From positions 3,292,001 to 3,356,000 of the forward strand of contig NZ_BNJG01000001.1 in NCBI RefSeq assembly GCF_016587375.1: a stretch of 64,000 bases of DNA, given 5' to 3'. The notes beneath the pieces are model-generated. The model was not told the origin of the DNA and made no database searches. It was given only the letters and a program-made list of their open reading frames with translations. The position numbers and the translations under genes are program-made. Of the stretch, positions 6,973 to 15,324 are shown one piece after another; position 1 is the first letter of the stretch, and the number at the start of each line of letters is the position of its first letter. Source of the DNA: Ktedonobacter robiniae. Lineage in GTDB: Bacteria > Chloroflexota > Ktedonobacteria > Ktedonobacterales > Ktedonobacteraceae.

Positions 6973-9450
6973 ATGTTTAAGGACATTTTCAATACGCATA
7001 TGCACGAAAAAAGTTTAACGACGCTCGAATACCCCAAAATTCTGGCGAAAGTAGCGCAAGAGGCGGCGTTTTCCGCCAGTAAAGAGTTGGTCTTAGCCCT
7101 GATGCCCACGCCGGATCTGGATGAGGCGCGGCGTCGCCTGGCATATACAACTGAAGCAGTACGCTTGATCGACCTGTATCCCGATGTAGGTGTGCGGGGC
7201 GCACACGATATTCGCCCTCTTCTGGTGCGTAGCTCTCGTGAGGGCATCCTGGCGCCTTCCGACCTTGTTGAGGTTCTAGAGACGGTGCGTAGTTCACTGT
7301 ATGTGGCGCGCCTGCTGGATAAGCTGGAGCCGGAGCACTATCCTCTGCTGCATACGCTGGGTTCGGATATTCCCCAGCGTCCACAGATCGTTCGTCGCAT
7401 TGAGGAGACCGTGAGCGAGGAGGGCGAGGTGCTGGATACTGCCAGCCCAACCCTGCGAAAACTTCGCTTTGATATTCGCGGCGCCAGTCAACGCCTGCAA
7501 GATCGCTTGAGATCCCTGGTGGGTGAGTATGGCAAGCACCTGCAAGAGCCGATCATTACCATGCGCAATGATCGCTATGTAATTCCGGTGCGCGCCGAGA
7601 GTCGCGGCCAGGTACGCGGTATTGTCCATGACCAATCTTCCAGCGGCGCAACAGTCTTTGTTGAGCCTATGGTCGTGGTCGAACTCAATAACCGTATCCG
7701 AGAGCTACAGGTCGAGGAGCGGCGCGAGATCGAACGCATTCTACGTGTGCTCTCCGCCGAGATCGGCCACGAGGCCGAGTCGCTCACGGTCGCGGTCGAA
7801 CTGCTGGCCGAGTTTGATACCTACCTGGCAAAGTCACGCTATGCGCGTATGACGAGCGCCAGCGAGCCTATCCTGAATGCCGAAGGGCGTATCGATCTGC
7901 ACAATGCGCGCCATCCTCTCCTGACCGGGAAGGTGGTGCCGACGAACTTCTACCTGGGGCGCGAGTTCCACATGGTGGTCATTACCGGTCCGAACACGGG
8001 CGGTAAAACCGTCGCTTTGAAGACCGTGGGCCTGCTAACTCTGATGGCGCAGTCTGGTATGCATATCCCAGCTGACGTGCATTCGGAGATCGCCGTTTTC
8101 GAGGATGTGCTGGCCGACATCGGCGATGAGCAGAGTATTGAGCAGAGCCTGAGTACCTTCTCCTCGCACATGAGTCGTATCATTGATATCCTGCGGCGCG
8201 TGGAGGCGGTTCAGCAGCAAGACGTGCCCGACATTCATGGTCGGCTGGCGGAGACGCTGGTGAAGCGCCAGAATCACCATGTGCTGGTGCTCTTTGATGA
8301 GCTGGGCGCGGGTACCGATCCCAGCGAAGGCTCGGCCCTGGCACGGGCGATTCTCTCCTACCTGCTTGAGCGTAAGGTCTCGACGGTGGCGACCACGCAC
8401 TATACCGAGCTAAAGGCCTTTGCCTACGAGCAGCCAGGCGTCGTCAATGCCTCAGTTGAGTTTAATGTAGAGACGCTCTCGCCAACCTATAAGCTGAGCA
8501 TCGGTCTGCCAGGCCGTAGTAACGCCCTGGCGATTGCGACGCGGTTGGGTCTGGATGAGCCGATCATTGAGAGCAGCCGCCAGTTTCTGGGCAGCTCTGG
8601 TGTGCGTATGGAGAACCTGCTTGAGGGTCTGCAAAGCGAGCGTCAGGCGGCCTCTGACGAGCGCTATCACTTGAGCATGGAGCGGGCCGAGGCCGAATAC
8701 CAGCGCAAGCAATTGCAGGAGGAGCGCCATCGCCTGGAGGAGGAGCGTGTTAAGATCATCAACCAGGCACGGACGCAGGCGCGGCGCGAACTCGACGAGG
8801 TGCAGAACAAGCTGGCGAAACTTCGCGCTACCGCTGATCGAGCCAGCGTCTCCCGCGAGCGCCTGAACCAGGCGCGGGACACCGCTCGTCGCCTGGAAGA
8901 CAAGGTTGCGCTGGTGCCTGAGCCAGCACAGCCGCGCAAGGAAGATCCAGCGGTTCAGCGCCTGGATGGTCCCTTGCAGGTGGGTGACACGGTGCGCGTG
9001 CTGAGCTTTGGTCAGCTTGCGGATCTGGTTGGTCTCTCTCCCGATCATAGCTCGGCCGAGGTGCAGATGGGATCGATGCGTTTCCGCGTTGACGTGGATA
9101 ACATCGAGCGTGTCAGCAAGCGCCAGGCCTCGAAGGAGCGTGAAAAGAGCGTCGTCCCTAGCGCGCCCAGCATTGTCATGCCGCGCTATGAGGACCGCCC
9201 GGCGGTCTCCATGCAGCTTGACATGCGCGGCTGGCGCGTCGAGGATGCTCTGGAGGAGCTGGAGACTTACCTGAACGATGCTACGATGGCGGGCCTTGCG
9301 CTTGTACGTATCCTGCATGGCAAGGGAACGGGGGCGCTACGCTCGGCGGTTCGCCAGCAGCTCTCTCATCACCCCCTGGTGAAGTCCTTCAACTCCGCGC
9401 CTCCCCAGGAGGGCGGCGACGGTGTCACCGTCGTCAACCTCAGCGCATAG
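6973..9450 (+). CDS. mutS2: MutS2 endonuclease / ribosome-rescue ATPase
   Basis: MutS2 family protein of 825 residues. MutS2 suppresses recombination by acting on branched DNA, and in Bacillus it splits collided ribosomes. Order seen: an N-terminal MutS-like lever region starting MHEKSLTTLEYPKIL at residue 10, an ATPase with Walker A GPNTGGKTVALKT near residue 339, Walker B VLFDELGAGTDPSEG, the H-loop TTHYTELK, a long coiled-coil (about 550-660) rich in Glu/Arg, and a C-terminal SMR nuclease domain (LDMRGWRVEDALEEL to the end, with the LHGKGTGALR motif). ATG 6973 is chosen because earlier in-frame starts read through the repeat at 6822-6935; 7000 is possible. It ends in a long hairpin. Confidence 0.95.
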   Translation: MFKDIFNTHMHEKSLTTLEYPKILAKVAQEAAFSASKELVLALMPTPDLDEARRRLAYTTEAVRLIDLYPDVGVRGAHDIRPLLVRSSREGILAPSDLVEVLETVRSSLYVARLLDKLEPEHYPLLHTLGSDIPQRPQIVRRIEETVSEEGEVLDTASPTLRKLRFDIRGASQRLQDRLRSLVGEYGKHLQEPIITMRNDRYVIPVRAESRGQVRGIVHDQSSSGATVFVEPMVVVELNNRIRELQVEERREIERILRVLSAEIGHEAESLTVAVELLAEFDTYLAKSRYARMTSASEPILNAEGRIDLHNARHPLLTGKVVPTNFYLGREFHMVVITGPNTGGKTVALKTVGLLTLMAQSGMHIPADVHSEIAVFEDVLADIGDEQSIEQSLSTFSSHMSRIIDILRRVEAVQQQDVPDIHGRLAETLVKRQNHHVLVLFDELGAGTDPSEGSALARAILSYLLERKVSTVATTHYTELKAFAYEQPGVVNASVEFNVETLSPTYKLSIGLPGRSNALAIATRLGLDEPIIESSRQFLGSSGVRMENLLEGLQSERQAASDERYHLSMERAEAEYQRKQLQEERHRLEEERVKIINQARTQARRELDEVQNKLAKLRATADRASVSRERLNQARDTARRLEDKVALVPEPAQPRKEDPAVQRLDGPLQVGDTVRVLSFGQLADLVGLSPDHSSAEVQMGSMRFRVDVDNIERVSKRQASKEREKSVVPSAPSIVMPRYEDRPAVSMQLDMRGWRVEDALEELETYLNDATMAGLALVRILHGKGTGALRSAVRQQLSHHPLVKSFNSAPPQEGGDGVTVVNLSA

Positions 9451-9456
9451 CTTAGG

Positions 9457-9521
9457 AAAAACAAGCAGAAGTACGCTCTCTCGCAGCAAAGCTGCGAGAG
9501 AGCGTACTTCTGCTTGTTTTT
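9457..9521. terminator. Long perfect hairpin after mutS2, 31-bp stem
   Basis: The left arm begins AAAAACAAGCAGAAGTACGC and the right arm ends GCTTGTTTTT; the 31-bp stem is perfect with an AAA loop. It starts seven bases after the mutS2 stop and the right arm ends in T5, so it can work as an intrinsic terminator, though the stem is far longer than usual. Confidence 0.85.
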
Positions 9522-9607
9522 GTGAAACATGTTCTGAATGGATAAAACTCATGCATGTCTGGTCATGAATGCGCTTTTGTGCTACGCTGTGGAGAGAATT
9601 GGATATC

Positions 9608-9690
9608 GCACGATAGCTAAAACTCGCAGCGGGTCCTGATCGTGCTACAAGCATAAAGGAACGTTCTGGTGGAGAACGTTTTCTCTTTTC
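9608..9690 (+). promoter_or_regulatory. Candidate leader/attenuator upstream of mscL
   Basis: A first stem GCACGAT / ATCGTGC (9608-9645) is followed by AACGTTCT / AGAACGTT around GGTGG (9660-9680) and then TTCTCTTTTCCC, which has the shape of an intrinsic terminator 55 bases before mscL. It could be an attenuator or the end of a short transcript. No known riboswitch class was recognised. Confidence 0.35.
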
Positions 9691-9743
9691 CCTCAGATCA
9701 TTTTCAACATCATTTGTAAGCAACAAAGGAGCGTGGCTATCTT

Positions 9744-10274
9744 ATGAGTCGTTTCGATACATTTAGAGATTATGGTGAGCGCGGCTGGAAGGTGGGCATG
9801 GGGGAGCTGGGTGGCTTCCGCAAATTTATCTTACGCGGCAATGTTGTTGACCTGGCCGTCGGTATCGTAATCGGTGCCGCATTTACAGCGGTCGTCAATG
9901 GCCTGGTCAAAGATTTCTTGACGCCGTTGATTGGTATTCTTTTGACTCAGTTTGGATTTACACAGAATTTAAGTCAGGGTGTCTGGCCAGCTGCTAATGC
10001 TGCGGGCTTTTATGGACAACATTTTGCCTATGGCGATTTTCTTAATGCCGCAATTACCTTCTTGTTGACGGCTCTGGCTCTCTACTTCTTTGTGGTGCGC
10101 CCGGTGACTGCTTTGCAGGATCGCTTTGCATCGAAGAAGGAGCCTGAGGCCCCCACCACGCGCGAGTGCCCCTACTGCCTGAGCACCATTCCGCTCAAGG
10201 CCACGCGCTGTGCGTATTGCACGGCTCAACTGCCACCATCTGGAGAGCAGCAGCAGGTCGCGGCGCGCTCATAG
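9744..10274 (+). CDS. mscL: MscL large-conductance mechanosensitive channel with a C-terminal zinc ribbon
   Basis: A 176-residue MscL, the homopentameric channel that opens under membrane tension to vent solutes during hypo-osmotic shock. RBS AAAGGAG lies upstream. The family N-terminus GGFRKFILRGNVVDLAVGIVIGAAF begins near residue 24 after a short extension (MSRFDTFRDYGERGWK). TM1 is about 35-57 and TM2 about 92-113 (LNAAITFLLTALALYFFVVRP). In place of the usual helical C-terminal bundle there is a zinc ribbon with paired CPYC and CAYC, residues about 133-150, then a Gln-rich tail. Zinc-ribbon-tailed MscL proteins exist in some Gram-positive lineages. The role of the ribbon is unknown; assembly or protein contact is inference. 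Confidence 0.93.
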   Translation: MSRFDTFRDYGERGWKVGMGELGGFRKFILRGNVVDLAVGIVIGAAFTAVVNGLVKDFLTPLIGILLTQFGFTQNLSQGVWPAANAAGFYGQHFAYGDFLNAAITFLLTALALYFFVVRPVTALQDRFASKKEPEAPTTRECPYCLSTIPLKATRCAYCTAQLPPSGEQQQVAARS

Positions 10275-10303
10275 CGTTTCGCGCACCACTATAGACATCT
10301 AGT

Positions 10304-10356
10304 AAGGGGTGTGTGCTGGTGGGCTGGCTCCGCCAGCCCACCAGCACACACCCCTT
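10304..10356. terminator. Long perfect hairpin after mscL, 25-bp stem
   Basis: The arms run from AAGGGGTGTGTGCTGG inward with loop TCC. It lies 30 bases past the mscL stop. No T-tract of note. Likely transcript end or 3' stabiliser. Confidence 0.8.
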
Positions 10357-10540
10357 TACCCTTTATCCTGCTTGCACGTATGGGTATCCTGACGCTATAC
10401 TGCATATGGAAAAGAAAACAGGAACACGCTAGACGAGGAACCTGGATTTTTGGTGTGTGCTGAAGAGGGGCATGTCAAGTTGTATTATAATGATCTTGGC
10501 GGCCCCTATGTTATTGTTCATTTTGAACGCTAGTAGTGCC

Positions 10541-10600
10541 TCTCGAAAACCTGAGCGCGGGAGCGCTAGCCGCGAGAGCGGCGTTGGTTTTCGCATAAGG
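10541..10600 (-). repeat. Dispersed palindromic repeat, family A, copy 3 (short form)
   Basis: Shortened copy of family A: CGAAAACCTGAGCGCG at one end, GGTTTTCGCATAAGGAGG at the other, with GAGCGCTAGCCGCGAGAGCGGC between. It lies just upstream of apt, and its terminal AAGGAGG is 23 bases before the start, so the element's end may influence the apt leader. The nearer AGAGGAG is the better RBS. Confidence 0.75.
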
Positions 10601-10633
10601 AGGCAGAATTCATGGAGACAGAGGAGATCGCTC

Positions 10634-11167
10634 ATGTCGTCAACATCTGAGCCAATACGCCTGGAAGATCGCATTCGCGACATTCAAGACTTTCCCCAGA
10701 AGGGGGTGCTATTCAAAGATATTACCCCTATGTTGCAGGATGGACCGTACTTCCGCGCGGCGATTGAACGCCTAGCCGCGCACTATGCCGGGGCCGATAT
10801 TCAGGCCGTTGTCGGTGTAGAGTCACGCGGGTTTATCTTTGGTGCTCCCCTGGCGTATCTGCTCAATTGTGGTTTCGTGCCGGTGCGGAAGTTTGGTAAA
10901 CTTCCGGCGGAGACCATTAACATTGAGTATGCCCTGGAGTATGGCACAAATATTGTCGAGGTGCATAAGGACGCTATCAAGCCTGGGCAGCGTGTCTTGA
11001 TTGTAGACGATCTGTTGGCGACGGGCGGGACGGTAGAGGCCGCTATCGAGTTGGTTGAGAAATTAGGTGGACATATCGCGGGCGTCGCTTTCCTGGTGGA
11101 GTTGAGCTTCCTCAAGGGACGCGAGCACCTGAAAGACCACGATGTCTTCGCGCTAATCAAATACTAG
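10634..11167 (+). CDS. apt: Adenine phosphoribosyltransferase
   Basis: Purine salvage enzyme that joins adenine to PRPP to give AMP, cytoplasmic. The 177-residue protein begins at ATG 10634 with AGAGGAG eight bases upstream; a longer frame from 10457 runs through a repeat and is rejected. APRT signatures are present: DFPQKGVLFKDITPML near residue 20, VGVESRGFIFG around 60, and the PRPP loop VLIVDDLLATGGT around 120. Length matches the family (170-180). The stop is fused to a 26-bp-stem hairpin shared with the convergent nitroreductase gene. Confidence 0.97.
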   Translation: MSSTSEPIRLEDRIRDIQDFPQKGVLFKDITPMLQDGPYFRAAIERLAAHYAGADIQAVVGVESRGFIFGAPLAYLLNCGFVPVRKFGKLPAETINIEYALEYGTNIVEVHKDAIKPGQRVLIVDDLLATGGTVEAAIELVEKLGGHIAGVAFLVELSFLKGREHLKDHDVFALIKY

Positions 11168-11227
11168 GTACATAAAAAGAGACTGTGCGTGATGGCCAGC
11201 TATCACGCACAGTCTCTTTTTATGTAC
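11168..11227. terminator. Bidirectional hairpin between convergent apt and nitroreductase genes
   Basis: Perfect 26-bp arms, GTACATAAAAAGAGACTGTG and complement, loop GGCCAGCT. The hairpin fills the exact space between the two stop codons. A/T-rich outer ends give a U-tract in both directions, as expected for a two-way terminator. Confidence 0.9.
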
Positions 11228-11806
11228 TTACTCTTCCCAGCCGTACCAGGTGGTTTTCTGGGAAAGCGGAGTTGCGCGGCGCTCCAGGCGGGGGATGGCT
11301 GGATAGCCCACATAGAGGAAGGCCACAATATGGTCTTCAGTCTCGACCCCTAGCCAGCGTTTGACCTGGTCATTATAGGCGGCGTCGCCTGTGCGCCACA
11401 TGATCGCCAGTCCCAGCTCTTCGGCGACCAGCAGCATATTCTGGACCGCTGCCGCCGTGGCCTCGACATTCTCAATATCCAGGGCCTCGTCGTTGCGGGG
11501 AAACGCTGAGACGACGGCGATAATCACCGGGGCGCGCAACGGCTTCAGGCGCTCTTTCTCCAGGCGTGCCTGCACCTGGGTCAGGGGAAGATCGCCCAGG
11601 CTTGAAAGCAGGGCCTCCTGCATGACCAGTCCCAGCTCTGCACGTGCCTCGCCTGCCAGCACGATAAACTTCCAGGGCTCGGTGCGGTGATGATTGGGTG
11701 CATGGGTCGCGGCCTCTAGAATCTCCTCAATTTGTGCGCGGGTTGGCACCTGCTCTGTCATTTTGCCAATACTGCGCCGTCTTCTTATGGTTTCGCTTAT
11801 GCTCAT
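11228..11806 (-). CDS. Nitroreductase family protein
   Basis: FMN-dependent nitroreductase-fold oxidoreductase, 192 residues. Seen: the N-terminal FMN phosphate contact region IRRRRSIGKM, the THAPNHHRTEPWKFIVL block (residues 33-50) typical of YdjA/YfkO-like members, and GLAIMWRTGDAAY near 130. These enzymes work as dimers on NAD(P)H and quinones or nitro compounds; the physiological substrate is not readable. It is convergent with apt. The adjoining TnpB element lies 25 bases upstream of its start and may have landed in or near its promoter. Confidence 0.88.
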   Translation of the reverse strand: MSISETIRRRRSIGKMTEQVPTRAQIEEILEAATHAPNHHRTEPWKFIVLAGEARAELGLVMQEALLSSLGDLPLTQVQARLEKERLKPLRAPVIIAVVSAFPRNDEALDIENVEATAAAVQNMLLVAEELGLAIMWRTGDAAYNDQVKRWLGVETEDHIVAFLYVGYPAIPRLERRATPLSQKTTWYGWEE

Positions 11807-11830
11807 AGACTTTACAGAAACTGAGCGAGA

Positions 11831-13069
11831 AAGCCCCTATGATGTATCCAGGGGATGAATCGCTCTTCCTTTCTTTGGGGAGATAGGGCGGAGAAACCCG
11901 CCACATTGACATTCGTTCTATTTTGTGCGATAATGTACGCATGCGTAAAATGTTTCAGTATAGAATCTATCCAACAAAGAAGCAGATCAAGAAGCTCAAC
12001 GAGACGCTTGAAGAGTGCCGTTGGCTCTATAATCATTTGCTGGAACAACGCAAAACCTCCTATGAGCAAGAAGGCAAAAGCCTTTCTCTCTATCAACAAC
12101 AAGACACCTTTCCTGCTCTTAAACAAGAACGACCATCTCTCAAACAGGTTCATTCTCAGGTGCTTCAAAATGTCGCGGTCCGTATTGATCTTGCATTCAA
12201 AGCCTTCTTTCGACGGATCAAGGCAGGTGAGGAACCTGGATACCCCCGTTTTCGTGGAGCTCATCGCTACGATTCCTTCACCTTCCCTCAAAGTGGGTTT
12301 AGCATTACCCGCGATGATCGGGTTTGCCTCTCCAAAATTGGAAGTGTCAAGATGGTGTATCATCGCCTGGCGAAGGGAACGATAAAAACGTGTACCATCC
12401 ATCGTGCCTCAACTGGCAAATGGTACGTGTCGTTCTCGGTTGAGTGCGAGCCTGAGCGACTGCCTGAGTGTGCTGAGCAGGTTGGCATTGATGTTGGACT
12501 CAAGACCTTCGCCACCCTCTCGACAGGAGAAGAGATTGAGAACCCTAAATTCTTTCGTAAGGAAGAGAAGGCTCTTGCCAAAGTGCAACGCAAGCATTCC
12601 AAACTGGTGAAAGGATCTCCTGAACGTCGCAAGCATCGTAAGGTAGTCGCTCGTGTCCACGAACGTATCAAGTTCCGTCGAGACAACTTCACTCACCAGA
12701 ACAGCCATCACATTGTTGCGCACTCTGGAATCATCTGCGTTGAAGACTTGCGCGTCAATCGAATGATACACAATCATTGCTTGGCAAAAAGCATTGCGGA
12801 TGCATCGTGGTCGGCGTTTTTCAGCCAACTGTCCTGCAAAGCGGAAGAAGCTGGCAGAACCTATGTGGCTGTCAATCCTGCCTATACCTCGCAGACTTGT
12901 AGCCAGTGTGGGCATCGGCAAAAGATGCCACTCTCGGTTCGGGTATTCGATTGTCCCTGCTGTCATGTTCAACTTGATCGAGATCTCAACGCATCCAAGA
13001 ATATTCTTGCCTTGGGACTACAAGGCTTGGGCTTGTCCCTAGAAGCCCCTGCGATTTATCCGGGGGAGT
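11831..13069 (+). mobile_element. tnpB-only IS200/IS605-type element
   Basis: A single tnpB gene is framed by two similar small hairpins: AAGCCCCTATGATGTATCC then AGGGG at 11831-11854, and AAGCCCCTGCGATTTATCC then GGGGG at 13043-13066. The right one overlaps the last codons of tnpB, as in other IS605 elements, where this 3' region also templates the guide (omega) RNA. No tnpA is present, so movement would need TnpA in trans. Exact cleavage sites and the target motif were not fixed. Confidence 0.75.
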
Positions 13070-13071
13070 AG
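11941..13071 (+). CDS. tnpB: TnpB RNA-guided nuclease, IS605 OrfB family
   Basis: Full-length TnpB of 376 residues, the compact RuvC nuclease ancestral to Cas12. Seen: the N-terminal helix-turn-helix-like part MRKMFQYRIYPTKKQ, RuvC-I GIDVGLKTFATLS with Asp184, RuvC-II ICVEDLRV with Glu268, the zinc finger CSQCG...CPCC (320-341), and RuvC-III DRDLNAS with Asp348. All three catalytic acids are intact, so it is probably active. GTG 11923 and ATG 11950 are alternative starts. The 3' end overlaps the element's right hairpin, where the guide RNA scaffold is expected. Coding runs into the element end, leaving the guide sequence to be read from flanking DNA beyond about 13070. Confidence 0.95.
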   Translation: MRKMFQYRIYPTKKQIKKLNETLEECRWLYNHLLEQRKTSYEQEGKSLSLYQQQDTFPALKQERPSLKQVHSQVLQNVAVRIDLAFKAFFRRIKAGEEPGYPRFRGAHRYDSFTFPQSGFSITRDDRVCLSKIGSVKMVYHRLAKGTIKTCTIHRASTGKWYVSFSVECEPERLPECAEQVGIDVGLKTFATLSTGEEIENPKFFRKEEKALAKVQRKHSKLVKGSPERRKHRKVVARVHERIKFRRDNFTHQNSHHIVAHSGIICVEDLRVNRMIHNHCLAKSIADASWSAFFSQLSCKAEEAGRTYVAVNPAYTSQTCSQCGHRQKMPLSVRVFDCPCCHVQLDRDLNASKNILALGLQGLGLSLEAPAIYPGE

Positions 13072-13317
13072 TCACAATACTCTCTATCTCTACTTCTTTC
13101 ATTGTGATAACTCTGCTTGATTGCATGCTATAAATGGTTAGATCAAAAGGCTATTGAGATATTATAATCCATTACGGCGCGCTTTGCTGATTGCCATGCC
13201 GTTTAATTGAGGCATGCTTAGATGTAATGAAGTTGGGAACAAACTGTATCTATGCGACGTCTCTAAAGACGAGAAAACTAATGGCTTTGACTTCGGTTGA
13301 GGTGAAGGAGCATTGAT

Positions 13318-14460
13318 ATGGATGCAAAAAAATGGTTTGTTCCTTTCTATGGACTTATTTGGGTGGGGGTATCTCTCTGGCTCAGTGGATGTGGCAGTGT
13401 AGTAGAGCAGGGAACGCCACCTGCATGGAAGCCTGGTACCCCGACAGCTAATCCTACGCGTGTGCAAATTACACTAGACCTGGTAGGACCATCTACACAG
13501 ACAAAGCCGGTTGTGACACTGACAAATGCACAGATGGTGCGACAACTCTACAGTACTATCTATGCCTTAGAACAGATGCCAGATAACATCGCCTGTACTG
13601 CTGAACGCGGCCCTCACTACATGCTGACCTTCCTGGAAGGCGAGAGGAAAGCTGTTTCGGTGCTGGCCCAGAGAGATGGATGTCGTCCCGTTTCTATCAA
13701 GGGTGAGGCCGGGGATCGCCGAGCTTCAAATGAATTCTGGACATTACTGGATAAGGCTATTGACGTAGCGACGCCTGCCGCAAAGCCTCAGAGTGTTGCT
13801 ATTCTGCATACTCTTCAGCCTGAAATGCAGGTTGAGAGCACGCAAATTGCGGATACTGTTATTGCACAACGCCTCTACAATAGCATCCTCAAACTACAAC
13901 TTTTGGCTCCGTTTCCTCAGCCTATAGGTCCAGGTTGTCAGGAGGAGACCTATCCCGAGTATCGCCTGGTCTTTCATACTGCGGAGCAGGTGATTTCTTC
14001 GCTAATCAATAAAAGCTGTGGCACTATTTCACTGGATGGTAATCATCTATCGCGCACCGGTACCTACAAACGCGATACTCAATTCGATCAGCTTTTTGCG
14101 GAGATGTTACGCCAGGCCACCTTCTCCCAGGCACGTCCCGATCAGCTAATGCTTCAGATTAATAGCAACACTGGAGATCAACAGAAGCAGGTTAAGGATG
14201 TAACACGGCTGTTGAAGCTCTACGACAAGGTGCTGACGCTCCCTACAACGCAGCCAGAGCCGAACTGCCCTTCAAACGAAGACAAGATTGCTGGTAAAGC
14301 CAGGTATACGAGCCTGAGTTTTACGCAGTGGGATCTGCCCGTGCTCAGTGTTAGTGTCTATGAGGGAAGTTGCAAGCGTATTGACCTGGGACTGACCAGC
14401 AAGGTCCTGCGGGGCGACCAGGAGTTCTGGGATCTGCTTCACCATTTAGCGCAAGCGTAG
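13318..14460 (+). CDS. Lipoprotein with three tandem divergent repeats
   Basis: A 380-residue secreted lipoprotein of unknown function. The signal sequence is residues 1-24 with lipobox LSGC at 22-25, so Cys25 would be lipidated. RBS GAAGGAG is seven bases upstream. After a Thr/Pro linker the protein shows three diverged units (about 55-145, 155-250, 262-378). Each has a (Q/T)RLY/LLKLY-type helix, an early cysteine, a beta stretch, a second cysteine followed by (P)I(S/D)L, and an aromatic helix near EFW. The paired cysteines in each unit suggest a disulphide. The units do not match a family I know. It ends in a hairpin overlapping the stop. Confidence 0.8.
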   Translation: MDAKKWFVPFYGLIWVGVSLWLSGCGSVVEQGTPPAWKPGTPTANPTRVQITLDLVGPSTQTKPVVTLTNAQMVRQLYSTIYALEQMPDNIACTAERGPHYMLTFLEGERKAVSVLAQRDGCRPVSIKGEAGDRRASNEFWTLLDKAIDVATPAAKPQSVAILHTLQPEMQVESTQIADTVIAQRLYNSILKLQLLAPFPQPIGPGCQEETYPEYRLVFHTAEQVISSLINKSCGTISLDGNHLSRTGTYKRDTQFDQLFAEMLRQATFSQARPDQLMLQINSNTGDQQKQVKDVTRLLKLYDKVLTLPTTQPEPNCPSNEDKIAGKARYTSLSFTQWDLPVLSVSVYEGSCKRIDLGLTSKVLRGDQEFWDLLHHLAQA

Positions 14461-14484
14461 AAGCCAGGCCAGCCTGGCTTCTAC
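14457..14484. terminator. Hairpin overlapping the lipoprotein stop codon
   Basis: GTAGAAGCCAGGC pairs with GCCTGGCTTCTAC around CA, a 13-bp stem whose left arm includes the stop codon. It also serves the convergent gene ending at 14511. Confidence 0.75.
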
Positions 14485-14510
14485 AAGGTTTGTTTATAGG
14501 AAGGTACATG

Positions 14511-15248
14511 CTATTCGAGTCCCCACTCGTTATTGGCCCAGTCGGCGTGGGGCATGCCGCGTTGGAGGGAGATGGTGCGGAGGTGCTGTGGATCGAAAGG
14601 CGTGCGCCGCAGGTCTACACTCAGGCGCTTGCCTTCGATGGTAAGGATGGCGTATTCGGCCCAGGGCGGGTTGCGGATGGTGTCTACAGGCGAGACGCGG
14701 TCCATGGCCATGCCAACGCTGCCGGGATTGAGAATGAGTTTATCGCGGTAGCGACGCCAGAGCTGGGCATGGGTATGTCCTCCGACCAGGATAGTGGCTG
14801 GGGTTTCGCCAAAGATAGCATCAAGCTCTGCTTCGCTAGTGATATCGAGGATGCGTTCGCGGTAGGAGCGAGGCGAGCCATGATAGGCAAGAAGGGTATG
14901 CTGGGGCGAGAGCGGAATCAGAGCGCTGGCCTGAAAGCTGCGAATAAAGGCCTTTTGCTCCTCACTGATCTGCTGCGCGCACCATAGACTGATGTCCTGG
15001 TCGTACTGCCCGAAGCGCGTGGTATGCTCCTTAAGTTGTGGTGCGAGCAGCCAGTCGTCGGTATTTCCCATAATGACAGGCCAGCCCAGGGCTTTGACGC
15101 GGTCCAGAGTCTCTCCGGGTTGTGGGCCACCGGCGGCGACATCACCCAGGCAGAGAATGTGATCTACCTGCTCATCTGCTAACTCTGCTATGACAGTCTC
15201 CAGGGCGGGAAGATTGCCATGGATATCTGAGAGTATGGCTAAACGCAT
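14511..15248 (-). CDS. Metallophosphoesterase, YfcE/MJ0936-like
   Basis: Calcineurin-like phosphoesterase of 245 residues. Start at ATG 15248 behind AAGGAGG; a frame reaching 15320 would read through the arg-operon hairpin. Metal ligands are visible in order: DIHGN (8-12), GDVAAGG, GNTDDW, and GGHTHAQ near 170. Members are dinuclear-metal phosphodiesterases or phosphatases acting on small phosphodiesters; the natural substrate is unknown. Likely transcribed from its own promoter just beyond the argG terminator. Confidence 0.88.
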   Translation of the reverse strand: MRLAILSDIHGNLPALETVIAELADEQVDHILCLGDVAAGGPQPGETLDRVKALGWPVIMGNTDDWLLAPQLKEHTTRFGQYDQDISLWCAQQISEEQKAFIRSFQASALIPLSPQHTLLAYHGSPRSYRERILDITSEAELDAIFGETPATILVGGHTHAQLWRRYRDKLILNPGSVGMAMDRVSPVDTIRNPPWAEYAILTIEGKRLSVDLRRTPFDPQHLRTISLQRGMPHADWANNEWGLE

Positions 15249-15277
15249 GGCGCGCCTCCTTGCAAGTAAACTAGGGT

Positions 15278-15324
15278 ATAGTTGTGGAAACAGGTCGCCG
15301 CTGGCGGCCTGTTTCCACAACTAT
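15278..15324 (-). terminator. Hairpin at the end of the arginine operon
   Basis: ATAGTTGTGGAAACAGG and CCTGTTTCCACAACTAT form a 17-bp stem that continues inward through CGCC/GGCG. It directly abuts the argG stop at 15325 and lies within the leader of the next gene. Confidence 0.8.

Noticed and set aside
10457..10633. 59-residue N-terminal extension of Apt
   Set aside because: It crosses repeat family A copy 3; apt proteins start near MSSTSEP and an RBS precedes 10634.
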